The notes below the pieces were generated by a model that had not been told where the DNA came from, ran no database searches, and was given only the letters and a program-made list of their open reading frames with translations. Positions 35,961-47,799 of a stretch of 64,000 nt of DNA are shown here, piece after piece (within the stretch, counting starts at the first letter, position 1; every line of letters starts with the position of its first letter). The translations under genes were made by a program, and so were the position numbers. The DNA is from Mangifera indica. Lineage: Eukaryota > Streptophyta > Magnoliopsida > Sapindales > Anacardiaceae. The stretch is taken from contig NC_058148.1 of assembly GCF_011075055.1 (NCBI RefSeq), positions 1,755,322-1,819,321 on the forward strand, in the 5' to 3' direction.

Positions 35961-37310
35961 GCTCAACAAATGAGAGGTTGACTGTATTGGAAATGAAGCA
36001 CATGTTGCTGCATTATTCGTAGGGATTTATTATCTTAGGTTGCCTATCGGGCTAGTTTTAGAATTAAGAAGTTGTTATTATGTTCCTTCTATTTCTAGAA
36101 ACTTAAATAAGCTTAAATAATATTTTCTATGGAACAATTAAATTGCATAATGGTTTATATATTCTAAAACTGGATAATGAAATTCTCAATATGCAAAATA
36201 ATAAACGATTAAAATCAAATGATCTAAATACCACATATTTGTGGCATTGTAAGCTACGCCATACAAGATCGAAACATATATCAAGATTTCTTGAATAAAG
36301 AATCTTACAATCATTTGATTTTTAACCATATAATGAATACGAATTGTGTCTATTAGGAAAGATGACTAAAACACCTTTAATTGGATACAATAAAAGGACG
36401 ACTGAACTATAAGAGATCATACATAACGATATGTGTGAGCTTATAACAATGCATAGTAGATATGGGGAAACCTACTTCATCATATTTATTGACGACTTCA
36501 ATATATGGCTATATGTAATTAACAAAATACAAGTTTGAATGTTTTGATAAGTTCAAAAAATTTAAGAACGAAGTAGAAAGACAACTTAAGAAACAAATTA
36601 AAGTCTTTTAAAATGATTCAGAAGTTGAATACTTGAATACTGAATTCAGATAGTACCTAAAGGAAAATGTGATAGTATCTCAACTCATTCCTCTTGGTAC
36701 TTCACAGCATAATTATGTATCTAAATGGAGGAATAGAACCATTGATCGAAATGGTCAAGTCTATGATAAGTGTTACTGATCTACCTATATCTTTCTGAGG
36801 TCATGCCTTAGAAATTACTACTTATACATTAAACTGTGTCTCATCTAAATCTACAGATAAAACTTCATATGAGTTATGGACAAAACAAAAGTCCAATCTA
36901 AATTACTTGAGGATTTGAGATTATAAAGTTTATGTCAAGAAATTGACCTTAAACAAGCTAAGCATTAAGTCTAAAAAATGTTTCTTTATGGGTTACCTAA
37001 ATGTTACTAAGGGATACTGCTTTTACCACCTAGAGGAGTAAAAAGTCTTTTTTGCTCACATTGACATGTTTCTAGAGAAGGAATTTATTCTTATAAGAGC
37101 TAATAAGAAGACGATAGAACTCGATACCACAAATGTTTGATAAGACGATATGTTATCATAAATGATTGATCATTATAGGAAAGTTCCTCTATTTGAGGTG
37201 GAATAACCTTAACATACACGAGCTAAATTAGTCTACATGAGTACGTCACTAGTTAGAGAGATTTGGTTTTTTCCTGATTCAACACAGTGATGTACTAGTA
37301 ATTAATGATG
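35961..37310 (+). pseudogene. Copia-3 pre-integrase and integrase (decayed)
   Basis: CYYVPSISRNL and LWHCKLRHTRS (36070-36260) mark the pre-integrase domain. VIVSQLIPLGTSQHNYVSKW (36668-36730) is the integrase core near its catalytic Glu. ESEVEYLNTEF-like remains precede it. The C-terminal extension ends near REIWFFPDSTQ (37255-37290). Frameshifts and stops throughout. Confidence 0.75.
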
Positions 37311-38483
37311 ACAAACGTAAGACCCATGACAAGACTATTTTAAGTCTAGATTTCAATGAATTGTTAAATACCATGAAATCTAAAATAGACTCCATATACC
37401 AAAAGCAAGTATGGACTCTAATAAATGCACTTGAAGGGTTAATGGGTTTTCAAAAGGAAAACTGACATGGAAGGTAATATGCATACCTATAAAGCATAAC
37501 TGGTTACCAAAGGTTTCACTCAGAAATATAACATTGACTATTACAAAACCTTTTTAATAGTCACTTTGTTTAAGTCTATCAAGATTATGCTTGTTATAGT
37601 TGCATACTATGACTATGAAATCTTTCAATTAGATGTCAAGACTATTTTCCTGAATGGTAATCTTGTAAAAAACATTTATATTGTGCAACCCGATGGTTTT
37701 GTCCTTGTTGGACAAACAGATTGTATGCAAGCTAGAAAAGTCCATTTATTGGCTTAAATAAGCTTCAAAAAGTTGAAATATTCATTTTGATGAAACTATT
37801 TATGAGTTCAGATTCATCAAAAACGAATATGAACCATATGTGTATAAGAAGGTTAGTGAAAGTATGATTGCATTTCTAATATTGTATGTTTGATGACATC
37901 TTGATTATTGGAAATGACATACTAAATTTGCAATTAGCAAAGGCTTGGTTATCCAAGTGTTTCTCTATTAAAGACTTAGGAGAAGCAACTTACATTCTTG
38001 GAATCAAAATTTACCAAGATAGAAAGTGTAAACTACTGGGCTTAAATTAAAGCACATACATAGACAAGGTCTTGACCAAATTCTATATGGAAGAATGCAA
38101 GAAAAGATTTCTACCCATGTCTCATGATATATATCTTTCAAAAGATATGTCCTAGTACACAATCTAAGATAGATAAGATGAGTAAAATTCTATATGCCTT
38201 GGTTATAGGATTAATCATGTATGTCATGTTATGTACGAGGATTACTATTTCATATGCCTTGAGCTTTTATAACAAAAATCAGTCTAATCTAGGTGAATAA
38301 CACTGAATGGTTGTCAAGAACATTCTGAAGTACTTAAGAATGACTAAAGATGTGTTTTCAGTTTATAGAGGGGAATCTGAACTTATTGTAAGAGGCTATA
38401 GAGACATTAGTTTCCAAACTGAACAAGATAATTACAAATCCCAATTAGCATTTGTTTTTTGTTTGAATGGTGGTGCAATTACA
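37311..38483 (+). pseudogene. Copia-3 reverse transcriptase to RNase H start (decayed)
   Basis: The open piece 37566-37757 reads FKSIKIMLVIVAYYDYEIFQ, then LDVKTIFLNGNLVKNIYIVQ. The catalytic YVDD box near 37886 is broken by a one-base insertion. LAKAWLSKCFSIKDLGEATYIL (37935-38000) and a KNILKYLRMTKDVFSVYRGE block (38310-38370) follow. Similarity ends abruptly after FCLNGGAIT (38480), where Gypsy-1 gag begins on the other strand. Confidence 0.8.
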
Positions 38484-39124
38484 AATCTCAATATTGTTCT
38501 TATCAATATTGGCCACACCGGGCATAACGGGTAACGACATTTGATTTGGTGGAGCATTCTTTGACAGTCTTTTACTCTTGTCTCATATTTATAAACTTCT
38601 AGCTCAAACATATAGCACATTCATAGACAAATACTCTTTCTCAAAAGCCTTTTTAAGATTCATCCATGACATCTCATTTGCTTGGCAGGTATCACACATG
38701 TTTGCCACCATATCTTAACATCATTTCTTAGTAAGTAGTTAGCACATTAGGTCCTCTTATGGTATATCATCTCACACTAACTCATGACATCATTTACAAC
38801 TTTAAGTCACTCATCAACTAAAACTAACATGTCCTTGTACCACCTTTAAAGTCTAGAGGTTAGTTTCTACTAACCAATTCTAAATAAAGTGTAGTTATCC
38901 CTTGCTGCCACATATAACAATTGTCCTCTATATCTCCTTACCCACTCTCTCTTATGAGGGTGGCTAGTCTATAGACAGTGGTTGCTCTTTAACAAAAAAG
39001 ACCTTAATTGAGAGTTTCACACTCTCAAGTATCTCATGATTCTTTTGGAATACCTTCTTAATTATTTGCATTATCACTAACTCACAATCTATGCACTGAA
39101 ATCAATATTCAAGCTAAAGTAAAT
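38484..39124 (-). pseudogene. Gypsy-1 gag fragment (decayed)
   Basis: On the - strand: YLLRNDVKIWWQTCVIPAKQ (38790-38690) and KAFEKEYLSMNVLY. These match the Gypsy-2 gag (LLLKDDAKIW, AFELEYVLVDAMY at 48380-48515). Continues at 40703 beyond the solo LTR. Confidence 0.65.
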
Positions 39125-39129
39125 AAACC

Positions 39130-40697
39130 TGTAGGATTTTAGGGCGCTAATAATTGGTAGCACAGTAGAATTAAAATTTATAAAAAAAAAATCCCAAAAC
39201 CCTACCCAGGATAATTATTCTAAAGCATATTTAACGTGAACATACAAAAAAAAAATCATAGGGTGTTTTTACGGTTTATGCTGCATTAATAGTTCCTCCA
39301 AGTCTTCTTGTGGCAAAGAAATGAATGTTATCCAACCCTTATAAGATGGCACTCTGGTATCCATATAGAGGACAAACATAATAGGCTATCTAGGAAAAAG
39401 ACTGCCAGGGCTTTTGTATATGCACAAGAATCCATGTCTTATTGGAATTTAGTCCAATTATGCTTCCTTTCTACACACGTGCATGAGTGAACATAAAATT
39501 GTGCCACTTGCAATTTAACATGCATTGCACAATTGGACAAGGCTTGTCCAACCATGACATGTATTAGTTTTACATGGCTGGACCAAAAAGGTGGTCTAGT
39601 CATACGATGCACCTTAATTTTGCATAATGTCAAATGGCACTATACACACCAAGTCAAACTTGGTCAAAACATGGTTAACAATTCTTACCTTTGGGTTTGT
39701 ATCAACCCCTATATACGTTTGACCCATAAACTTTCTATCAAACTAGTAGTATCTAAATTTAATTCAAATTTAGACACAGACTAAGATTGACCTCTAGCAA
39801 AGCGTCATGGCTAATCAAATAATAAAGTGTTAGTGGACATCTCTTAAGCTTTTACAACATTATAGTTACACATAATTTAATCCTTTCATCAATTAATATC
39901 TCTCGAGGGTGAGACATAAAAATGTGTCTATCTCAGTAGTTCTTTGGTATGAACTGATACACATTAATGACTTACACAAATTAACTACAACTTTATCCCA
40001 CTATGGTGACATATTTAAATAGTTATGAATGTCATTCAGTATTCTCATATAAGATATCTTCTCCTGTGCTTAATAGTGATGAATCCTTTATTGATTAACT
40101 ATAACCTAACGAATCTCAAAATATGGTTATTCACAACCTTTATGATACCTTGTTACGACGGTATGTTGGATAGAGTCAAACCATACTAATCCTTACATAA
40201 GGCAATTTGGATACCTCAAGTTATAAGATCACATGCCCTCATGGTGTTCAAAGGATTTATTTCATAGAAACTGAAGCAACTATCCATATGGATATCTTTT
40301 GGTAGAGTTGTCTAATGAACATGTGTACAACATGCACTCATGTGTTAAACCAAGTTGTTTATGAACAACTTTGACATGTTCGAACTATCGCCACCTTCGA
40401 GTGAGGTCACTCAACACTATGATAATCCTATCACCATTAGACATGCACTTGGTCATTGTAATATTAGGATTATGGATATTTTTAGAATCGCTACTTAACG
40501 TGTGCATAAGGTTCTCATAATCAGTTATCTGATCCTCTTGTCACAGTTTTACCATTTTAAGGGCACGTTATTCACAAAATCATATAAAGGACATAGATGA
40601 ATTGAATAAAAATTAGATCTTTTATTAATTAATGAAATGTAAACTTACAATTATTACAAATGCTAAATCAATTGGTTCTAGGACACCTACCCTAACA
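39130..40697 (-). repeat. Solo Copia LTR (Copia-2 family) with exact TSD
   Basis: 1568 bases, + strand from TGTAGGATTTTAGGGC to TACCCTAACA. It aligns with both Copia-2 LTRs. AAACC precedes (39125-39129) and follows (40698-40702). No internal region, so an LTR-LTR recombination product inside Gypsy-1 gag. Confidence 0.93.
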
Positions 40698-40702
40698 AAA
40701 CC

Positions 40703-40829
40703 TTGATTTTAAATGTAGAGGAAAATAATACTTATAACCAGCAATGCAAAATGGGCTACATAAACACTTATGCATATTCATACACTTAACACTTTTGGGT
40801 TCCCAAATTCATGCTTTGGTACTGTTACA
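40703..40829 (-). other. Gypsy-1 gag start/leader and degenerate primer-binding site
   Basis: Short stretch between the solo LTR and the 5' LTR remnant. On the - strand ACAGTACCAAAGCATG, a few bases inside the LTR, is a plausible mutated TGGTA-type primer site. Confidence 0.45.
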
Positions 40830-41431
40830 TGTAACATCTCTCTTCAGATACATACTCTTACCTAGAATAAGTATCTGAAAAGACGTGTCAGCTAAAACTT
40901 TGTCTCAAACACATATAGCAATAAATAATGGCATGATAATATAAAGAACTCCCACAATCCAAAAAGTGAAATAAATCATATTAAACATAATACCAATCCC
41001 AATGTTTGAAATCCAAATCATAAAATAGAATGCATGACCACCATGAGTAAACTCAATCACATAAATACAAATCATCATGTAAAATGATCATAATACCCTT
41101 GCCTCATAGGTTAGCTTAAACTAACCCATTGGCTCCATGCTATTGCCCCAGTGCTTTATAATCTTACCTGCAAAACTATAAAGGAAGACGGTAAGTGACA
41201 TATACTCAGTAAATAAGTGACCCTACAATATTCAGTTAATCCCAATCTTATATGTCCTTTGATCAATTTCCTTGTGGTATCACGAATATTTCTTAATTAT
41301 CCCAAATGCCTATCCAAATCATCTTGATGCCCAATACCCAATCCTCAATGGCAATGTCATCTTGGATGGCTAGTGCACAATGATATACCTCAGTGTCCCA
41401 AACACTTGATGAAAGCATAAGACATGGCTAT
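40830..41431 (-). repeat. Gypsy-1 5' LTR, truncated
   Basis: + strand TGTAACATCTC onward aligns with the first 600 bases of 28403-30828. Similarity stops at GACATGGCTA (41430), where Copia-4 integrase begins. Confidence 0.85.
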
Positions 41432-43111
41432 GTGTCTTTAATACATATGACTATCTATTTTTGATGAAACATAATTTGAATGCTTTGATAAATTCAAAGA
41501 ATTCAACAGTAAAGTAGAAAAACAACTTGGGAAACAAGTTAAAATCCTTCGAAGTAATTAAAAGGGTGAATACCTGAGTGTTAAATTTATATAATACCTG
41601 AAGGAATATATGATAATATCTTAACTAACTCCTTCTAGTACTTCATAACATAATAATGTATCTAAATAGAGAAATAAGACCTTGATGGAAATAGTCAGGT
41701 CCATAATGAGTTTTACCGATCTACCCATGTCTTTTTGGGGTAATGCCCTAAAAACTGTTATCTTTACACTAAACTATAACCTATCTAAATTTATGGATAA
41801 AATGTAAAGATTTGGGGATGTGAAGCTTATGTCAAGAAATTGACTTCAAACAAGATAAGTGTTAAGTCTAAAAGGTGTGTCTTTATGGGGTACCAATGTG
41901 AGGAAAAGGTTTATGTTACTCGTACCGATGTGTTTCTTGAGAAAGAATTAGTTCTCAAGAGAACCAATGAAAGGAGGGTGGAGCTCGATAAAGTTCATGT
42001 ATCACAAGACACTACAAATGTTAGAAAGGGTGATGTGTTATCATAAATGTTTGATCATGATAAGGAAGTTCTCTTATTTTAAGTAGAATAATCTCAACAC
42101 ACACAAAAGCTATATAGGTCTACATGAGTGCATCACGAGCTAGAGAGATTTGGTTTTCTCTTGAGTCAACATAGTGACATTCTGATCATCAATAATGATA
42201 AGCTTAAGACCTACGATAAGGTTATTTCAAGTATAGATTCTAATAAAATAGTTAAATACCATAGAATCCGAAATAAACTCCATATATCAAAACCAAGTAT
42301 GGACTCTAGTGGATGCACCTAAAGGGATAAAACTGTTAGGGTGCAAATGGATTTTCAAAAAGAAAAATGACATGGAAGGTAACATATATACCTATAAAGC
42401 ACGATTGGTTGACAAAGGTTTCACTAAAGATATAGCATGGACTATGATGAAACTTTTTAGCTAGTTGTTATGCTTAAATCAATTAAGATTATGCTTACTA
42501 TAACTGTTTACTATGACTATAAAATTTTACAAATAAATGTCAAGACTATTGTCCTGAACGGTAACCTTGTAGAGGACATCTATATGGCACAACCTGATAG
42601 TTTCATTTTTGCTAGACAAGCAAATAAAGTATGTAAGTTAGAAAGGTCCATTTATGGATTTAAGCAAGCTTCAAGAAGCTGAAACATTTGTTTTGATAAG
42701 GCTATTCATAAGTTTGAATTCATCAAAAATGAAAATTAACCGTGTGTTTACAAAAAGGTCAATGGAAGTATGATTGCATTTTTAGTATTGTACGTCGATA
42801 ACATCTTAATTATTAGAAATAACTTACTGAATTGGTAATCAGTAAAGGCTTGGTTATCTAATTTTTTTCTCCATGAAAGACTTAGGAGAAACAACTTACA
42901 TTCTTAGGGTTAAAATTTATTAAGATAGAAAGCGTAGACTGTTGGGCCTAAGTCAAAACAAGTACATAGATAAGATATTGACTAGATTCAATATGGAAGA
43001 ATCCAAGAAAAGATTTCTACCCATGTCCCATGATGTATATCTTTCAAAAGATATATGTCCTTGCACACAATCTACGAGAGATAAGATTAGTAGGATCTCA
43101 TATATTTCTGT
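41432..43111 (+). pseudogene. Copia-4 integrase and reverse transcriptase, first part (decayed)
   Basis: Same family as Copia-2/3 but 5' truncated inside integrase. The open piece 41840-42046 (TSNKISVKSKRCVFMGYQCE, then VFLEKELVLKRTNERRVELD) is the integrase C-terminal extension. The piece 42470-42682 has LKSIKIMLTITVYYDYKILQ, DIYMAQPDSFIFARQANKVC and SIYGFKQASRS of the RT. The catalytic box reads YVDN (42791-42802), so the second catalytic Asp is lost. SQNKYIDKILTRFNMEESKK follows. The frame breaks at the Copia-5 insertion and resumes at 59652. Confidence 0.85.
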
Positions 43112-44970
43112 TGTTGGGGTTGGTGCTCTAAAGCCAATCCTTATGATGATACAAGTTTATTAATAAAAGCCATATTTGTAATCTACTATGACATTCTTTG
43201 TCTATAAAACATATTAATATATGCTCAGACAAATGTCCTAAGAATAGTTGAACTGTGATGAAAGGATCAATTTTAAGCATTTGATTGTAAGAACACTATG
43301 TGCGCATTAGGTGACTATTCTTAAAGTGTTCGTAACTTTGATATTATCATGACCAAGCGCATGGGTGATAGTGATAGAGTTATCATAGTGTTAAATGACC
43401 TTATCAAAAAATAATGACAATTCTCACATGTCAAAATTGTTTATTGTCAACTTGATACAATACATGGGTGCACGTTGTAGACATGTTCACCAAACTAACC
43501 CATCAAGAGGATTCTATATGGATAGTTACTCTAGTGTCTATGAAATCTATCCTCTTAGTGAACAAAGCTACATGTGATTCTTAGACTTAAGGTCACTAGA
43601 CTATCTTGTACAAGGATCCGTATAGTTTGAACTAGCCCAACGTAGTCTAGTAAGATGATTACTAAAAAGGTTGTGATTGGCCATATTGAGATTTGTATAA
43701 AGACAATGGTAGATCAATAAAAAATTTGTCACTCTTGAGCACGGGAGCTAGTATCTTAGTTAGAGCTCTTTGTCAGATGGCGACGATCAATTAAATCTAT
43801 GGCATAATAAGATTGAGTTAATACTTGACCAACCATTAATAGAAATCAGTCTATGTAATTTAAGAATCCCTGAGGGAGACACTTCATCTATACCTTACCT
43901 CAAAGAGATATCGTACAACGAAAGAATCAAATTATACAAGCAACTGTATCACTAACATGTTAAAAAGTTATATACTAACACTCTACTAATTGGGTGGTCA
44001 TGATGCCTTACTAGAGGTTGTTTTCAATTTATGTTTGGACAGATGCTGAGTTAGGAGCCTGACACGAATCTAGTCACTATAACTTAGTGGAAAGCCTATA
44101 GGTCACACATAAAAAAGAGTTTATCGAACTCTGGAGGCATAGGATTTTTTGAGATCAATCCAAATTGGATCTATTTGGATTCTAGATTAAGGGTTTTGAG
44201 TCTTAGAAACGTCTTTAGACTAAAAAGTATATTTTATGGCATTAAGGAACTAAAGTGAAATAATTCTAAGTGGTTAGAGTTACATGTGAGAAAGTATAGG
44301 GTTAGATTGGATTTATCTAATTAGATAAATCTAAGAGCGTTTATAATTCATATGGGCCATAAGAATAAATAAAAATAAAATAAAATAATATATATAGATG
44401 GGGCATGCAAGTGTATGTATATTATATATACAAAAACTTCTCACATATTAATATAAAGAGCATGTAATATGCATTAAGGGTTTATGATGGGCCATTAAGA
44501 GAGTGTATGTGTGTGTGTATATGTGTCTATGTGTGTGTGTGTGTGTATGCGCCTTACTGGCAAAATTACACATTGCAAAAATAGCGCACATTATGTGTGT
44601 TAAAAGGACAAAACCGTAGCCGTTGCTTAATGTTGTCATGGGTTTCACCTAAAATTAATAAATTACGCTCAAGCCCTAGTAGCCTTTAAGCACGATTTTA
44701 GCCTTCAATTCAGTTCATGTTTTGTGTGGATACCGATGTTTAGGCCTACTTTGGGTTCTGAGAGTGACTTCATAATCTGTTTAAATTAATGGAAGTCAAA
44801 TGAGCTATCTACACAGGTATATTCTAGAAACACCCTATGTGTTTTAATAATATATTTGTGAATTAATTATCTTACAAGATCAATCCAAAAGAGGTCTTTA
44901 TGGTTTGTTTATATATTAATTAAAAATTTTAAGCGTTATTTCGCTCCCTAAAGGTCGCAAATTCTCTACA
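43112..44970 (+). repeat. Copia-5 5' LTR
   Basis: Starts TGTTGGGGTTGG, ends ATTCTCTACA. It aligns with 57821-59651 at roughly four-fifths identity by eye. Confidence 0.9.
44502..44548 (+). repeat. GT microsatellite in the Copia-5 5' LTR
   Basis: Interrupted (GT)n, about 47 bases. The opposite LTR lacks it. Confidence 0.9.
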
Positions 44971-44971
44971 A

Positions 44972-44988
44972 TGTTATCAGAGCTAACC
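44972..44988 (+). other. Copia-5 primer-binding site
   Basis: TGTTATCAGAGCTAAC, one base after the 5' LTR; initiator-Met-tRNA type with one G-to-T change. Confidence 0.75.
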
Positions 44989-46149
44989 TTAAGGAGTTAA
45001 TTCACAAAATTATACCTATGAATTTATTTAATTCGATTGCATATTTTTAATTGTTGATATCGAATATTTTCTTTTATAAATTGTAACTGGTTGTTACAAA
45101 ATTGTTGTTATAATTTTATGATTGATTCTATTAGCAATTTAACATGTTTTTTTTTTTAAATTGTAATTAGCTTTTATAAAAATGTTATTACAATTTTATA
45201 ATTGATACTATTATTAATTTAAATTGTTGGCTGATGTTTTGTTGTTGCAATCTGTTTGAGGCCATATAAAGAACATAAATTCGTGTTAAATTTATTGAGT
45301 TTTAGTTTCTTGAATTATTGTTTGATATTGTTGAATTATGTTCATTTAAATTTTGGTTGATTGGTCATTGATTTTGTGTAGTTACACGAAATCGCCTTCA
45401 AATTGCGTTGTTGCATGCTTTGAAGGTTTCTGCTAGTGTAAGGATGGTTTAAATGTTATATTCCATCACCCTGGTGATGTGGCTTGCTAAAAATTGGGAA
45501 ATTTTCTAGGTTTCTTTATCACGAGAAAATCTAGAGAATTTGGGCCTAAAAAATGCCATGCACAGCTGGCTCCAAGCTGTTAATGGGATAGCTAGATGGC
45601 AACTTCCTCGACACCACATTGATAAGGTGTTACTCGGCATATATGGATATCTCATGTCTAAGTCATGCCTTTGCATGATTTTTAGATGTGCTCGTAGCTT
45701 TTAGTCGTGCTCTCTAGTTGTGCATGATTATAGAATTTTGTTGAATTTTAGATAAATGGTTGGACACTTTATCTGCATAGCCAACAAAGTGGAAAAGATC
45801 AATTTACTCTTATTTAGTTGAATTGGAACTTAATTAAGATTTTCTTGACCTTAGGGTTGAAATGCTATTATACAAAACTTGAAGGACTAAAAGAAATTGA
45901 CACTTGGGTAAAATAATTAAAATTAATTCATTTTAATTTTGATTATGATATATGTATGTTTATATATGCATGATGCTCGGTATACAACTTAAGAACCTTG
46001 TGTGAATGTTTTTTATTTTATTTATTAAATTAGAACTTGCGTGTCTTACATTATCTAAAGTTATGTTTTACTTCTCTTCTCACATAACTCCCCTCGAATG
46101 TAACTTCAGGTTTCTGTTTTATGAATGTAAAATTAAAATAGGATTTAAC
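44989..46149 (+). other. Copia-5 leader
   Basis: No gene. Blocks such as TTGCATGCTTTGAAGGTTTC and CTTGCGTGTCTTACA resemble the leaders of Copia-2/3 (33430 and 34110), showing related families. Confidence 0.5.
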
Positions 46150-46548
46150 TTTTTATTGATTTGATGTGTGTACTGGTTATAAAGAATGATTTTCAATAAA
46201 TAAACAACTTAAGGACTTAGAGACTTTTATATCGACCTAAATATCTATTTGAATGTCTTGATATATTATTGGAACAACATAAAAACCCTAGGGTATGATT
46301 TCCAAATCACAACACACGACCATGTGTGATCCCATACATACTCGTGTGTTATTCTAGAATTTTAAAAACCTAAAGATTATGTGCTTGCTCTGAGGGGAGA
46401 AATGCATAGTCATATGGTATGGGACACATGCTCGTATATGTCTTTCCAAAAGTGGACGACATGCATTAGAAGACATGTGGCTCGTACCACGGATTCATGT
46501 GCATGAAGTGTGTCCAAGTCAACTCCTCATATGCATCTGCTCTATACA

Positions 46549-46606
46549 CGATCATGTGCTGAGTGTCACACGCTCATGTGCTGAGTGTCACACACTCATG
46601 TACATA
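46549..46606 (+). repeat. 22-base tandem repeat in the Gypsy-2 5' LTR
   Basis: Units CGATCATGTGCTGAGTGTCA(CA) and CGCTCATGTGCTGAGTGTCA(CA), then a partial third. The other LTR has a single copy near 53460. Confidence 0.85.
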
Positions 46607-47507
46607 GTTTAAAAAGCACATGGGCATGGTTAAGAAGCATATGACCGTATACCCTTACACAAAGATCAAAAGATATTTAAACCCTATAGGCTATGTGCAT
46701 AAAAAGAAGAGTTATGTAAGGAGAATAATGAGCCAACAAAAGATAAAAACATAGATAAGGTACCCAACTGTGTGAATGATGACATCAACTTAGATCAAGT
46801 TAAATCTGAGTTGAAAAGTTAACAACCTTAAGACTAGGGTCATACAACTAGATAGTTATTAGTTATATGCATTAGTGACGATACTTCTAAGAGCAATAGG
46901 GTTAGACACCCATGAGATGCATCATACACTCAACACCAAGACATATAGCCACTCAGTTCAGTTGAGGTGTGCATGATAAAGATGTGGTTCTTAGATATTT
47001 CTAATGTGATCATAAGGATGCACTATATATCTACCTGAGGTAGGAGCTATCTTTAGATGGTTAGTTAATAGTTTCGGTCAGCTTATGTGGTAAGGGAAAG
47101 AGTTACTATCACAGATTTCCTTCTATGATCAAAGTGTCCTAATTAGATAGCCCAATTGGCTGCTTGGCATATGCACAAGGTACCATAGTAGCTTTAACCA
47201 AAACATCAGATATGCCAATTCTAACTTGGATCTCACAATTTCTATGGATGATCCATGTTAGGGCACCGAGATGCCATAATATGACAATAGTTAGCTTAAA
47301 AATGGAACGTGAATTTTTTCATCAGATAATTTATTAGTCATGGGTGCAAAAAGGTCTCCACTTATTGAGTTTTACTCATGTTTCCTTTTTGTATGTTTTA
47401 CAGGTAGAGATAAGTAGCGCGGTAAACAGAGGGATCCAACAATCTAGCTAATAGTTATATGAGGCAAAAGGTTGTTATTATTCAGTTTATCAAACACATA
47501 ATTTTTG

Positions 47508-47511
47508 TTAC

Positions 47512-47548
<37 letters not shown>

Positions 47549-47572
47549 TTATTATTATTATCATTACTATCG
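47508..47572 (+). repeat. ATT microsatellite
   Basis: About 20 ATT units with one interruption, in the Gypsy-2 5' LTR. Much shorter at the matching place in the 3' LTR (54400-54430). Confidence 0.95.
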
Positions 47573-47752
47573 GTATTTTCAAACATTTGGGGTTTTTATA
47601 AATATTGATTGATAAAGTGTTTTTATCTTATCATCTTTTTGCACGTTTTATAATTATGATCATATAATAAAGTTTTTAAATAGTTTAGTTGTGAATGTCT
47701 CTTTTGTTATATTCCCATCCAAGGTATGTATCAAGAAAGGGTGTTACATTTA

Positions 47753-47766
47753 TGGTATCAAAACAT
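47753..47766 (+). other. Gypsy-2 primer-binding site
   Basis: TGGTATCAAAACAT, four bases past the LTR end; an initiator-Met-tRNA type site. Confidence 0.75.
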
Positions 47767-47799
47767 GATCTTAGTACTTAAAAAGGTGAAAAATTTTAT

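Larger units (their letters stand above)
32086..38483 (+). mobile_element. Copia-3, truncated at both ends (same family as Copia-2)
   Basis: + strand order: LTR fragment (32086-33146), PBS (33148-33161), leader, gag, protease, integrase, RT. The LTR lacks about its first 740 bases and the element stops inside RNase H with no 3' LTR. It lies between Gypsy-1 gag and protease, both of which are also cut, so the junctions are not clean insertion ends. Confidence 0.8.
28403..41431 (-). mobile_element. Gypsy-1, chromovirus-type retrotransposon (- strand), interrupted and rearranged
   Basis: Reading the - strand: a truncated 5' LTR (41431-40830), PBS area, gag fragments (40800-40703 and 39124-38484), protease fragment (about 32085-31771), integrase and C-terminal domain (31770-30846), PPT, 3' LTR (30828-28403). 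The gene order fits Gypsy elements (integrase after RT). Two later insertions lie inside: Copia-3 and a solo Copia LTR. Reverse transcriptase and RNase H are missing. The 5' LTR stops abruptly against Copia-4. Confidence 0.8.
46150..47748 (+). repeat. Gypsy-2 5' LTR, 5'-truncated
   Basis: Aligns with 53062-54615 from TTGATTTGATGTGTGT to GGGTGTTACA. About 590 bases present at the start of the other LTR are absent. Confidence 0.85.

Noticed and set aside
44448..44648. 66-codon - strand frame with a Thr-His repeat
   Set aside because: Translation of the GT microsatellite in the Copia-5 LTR.
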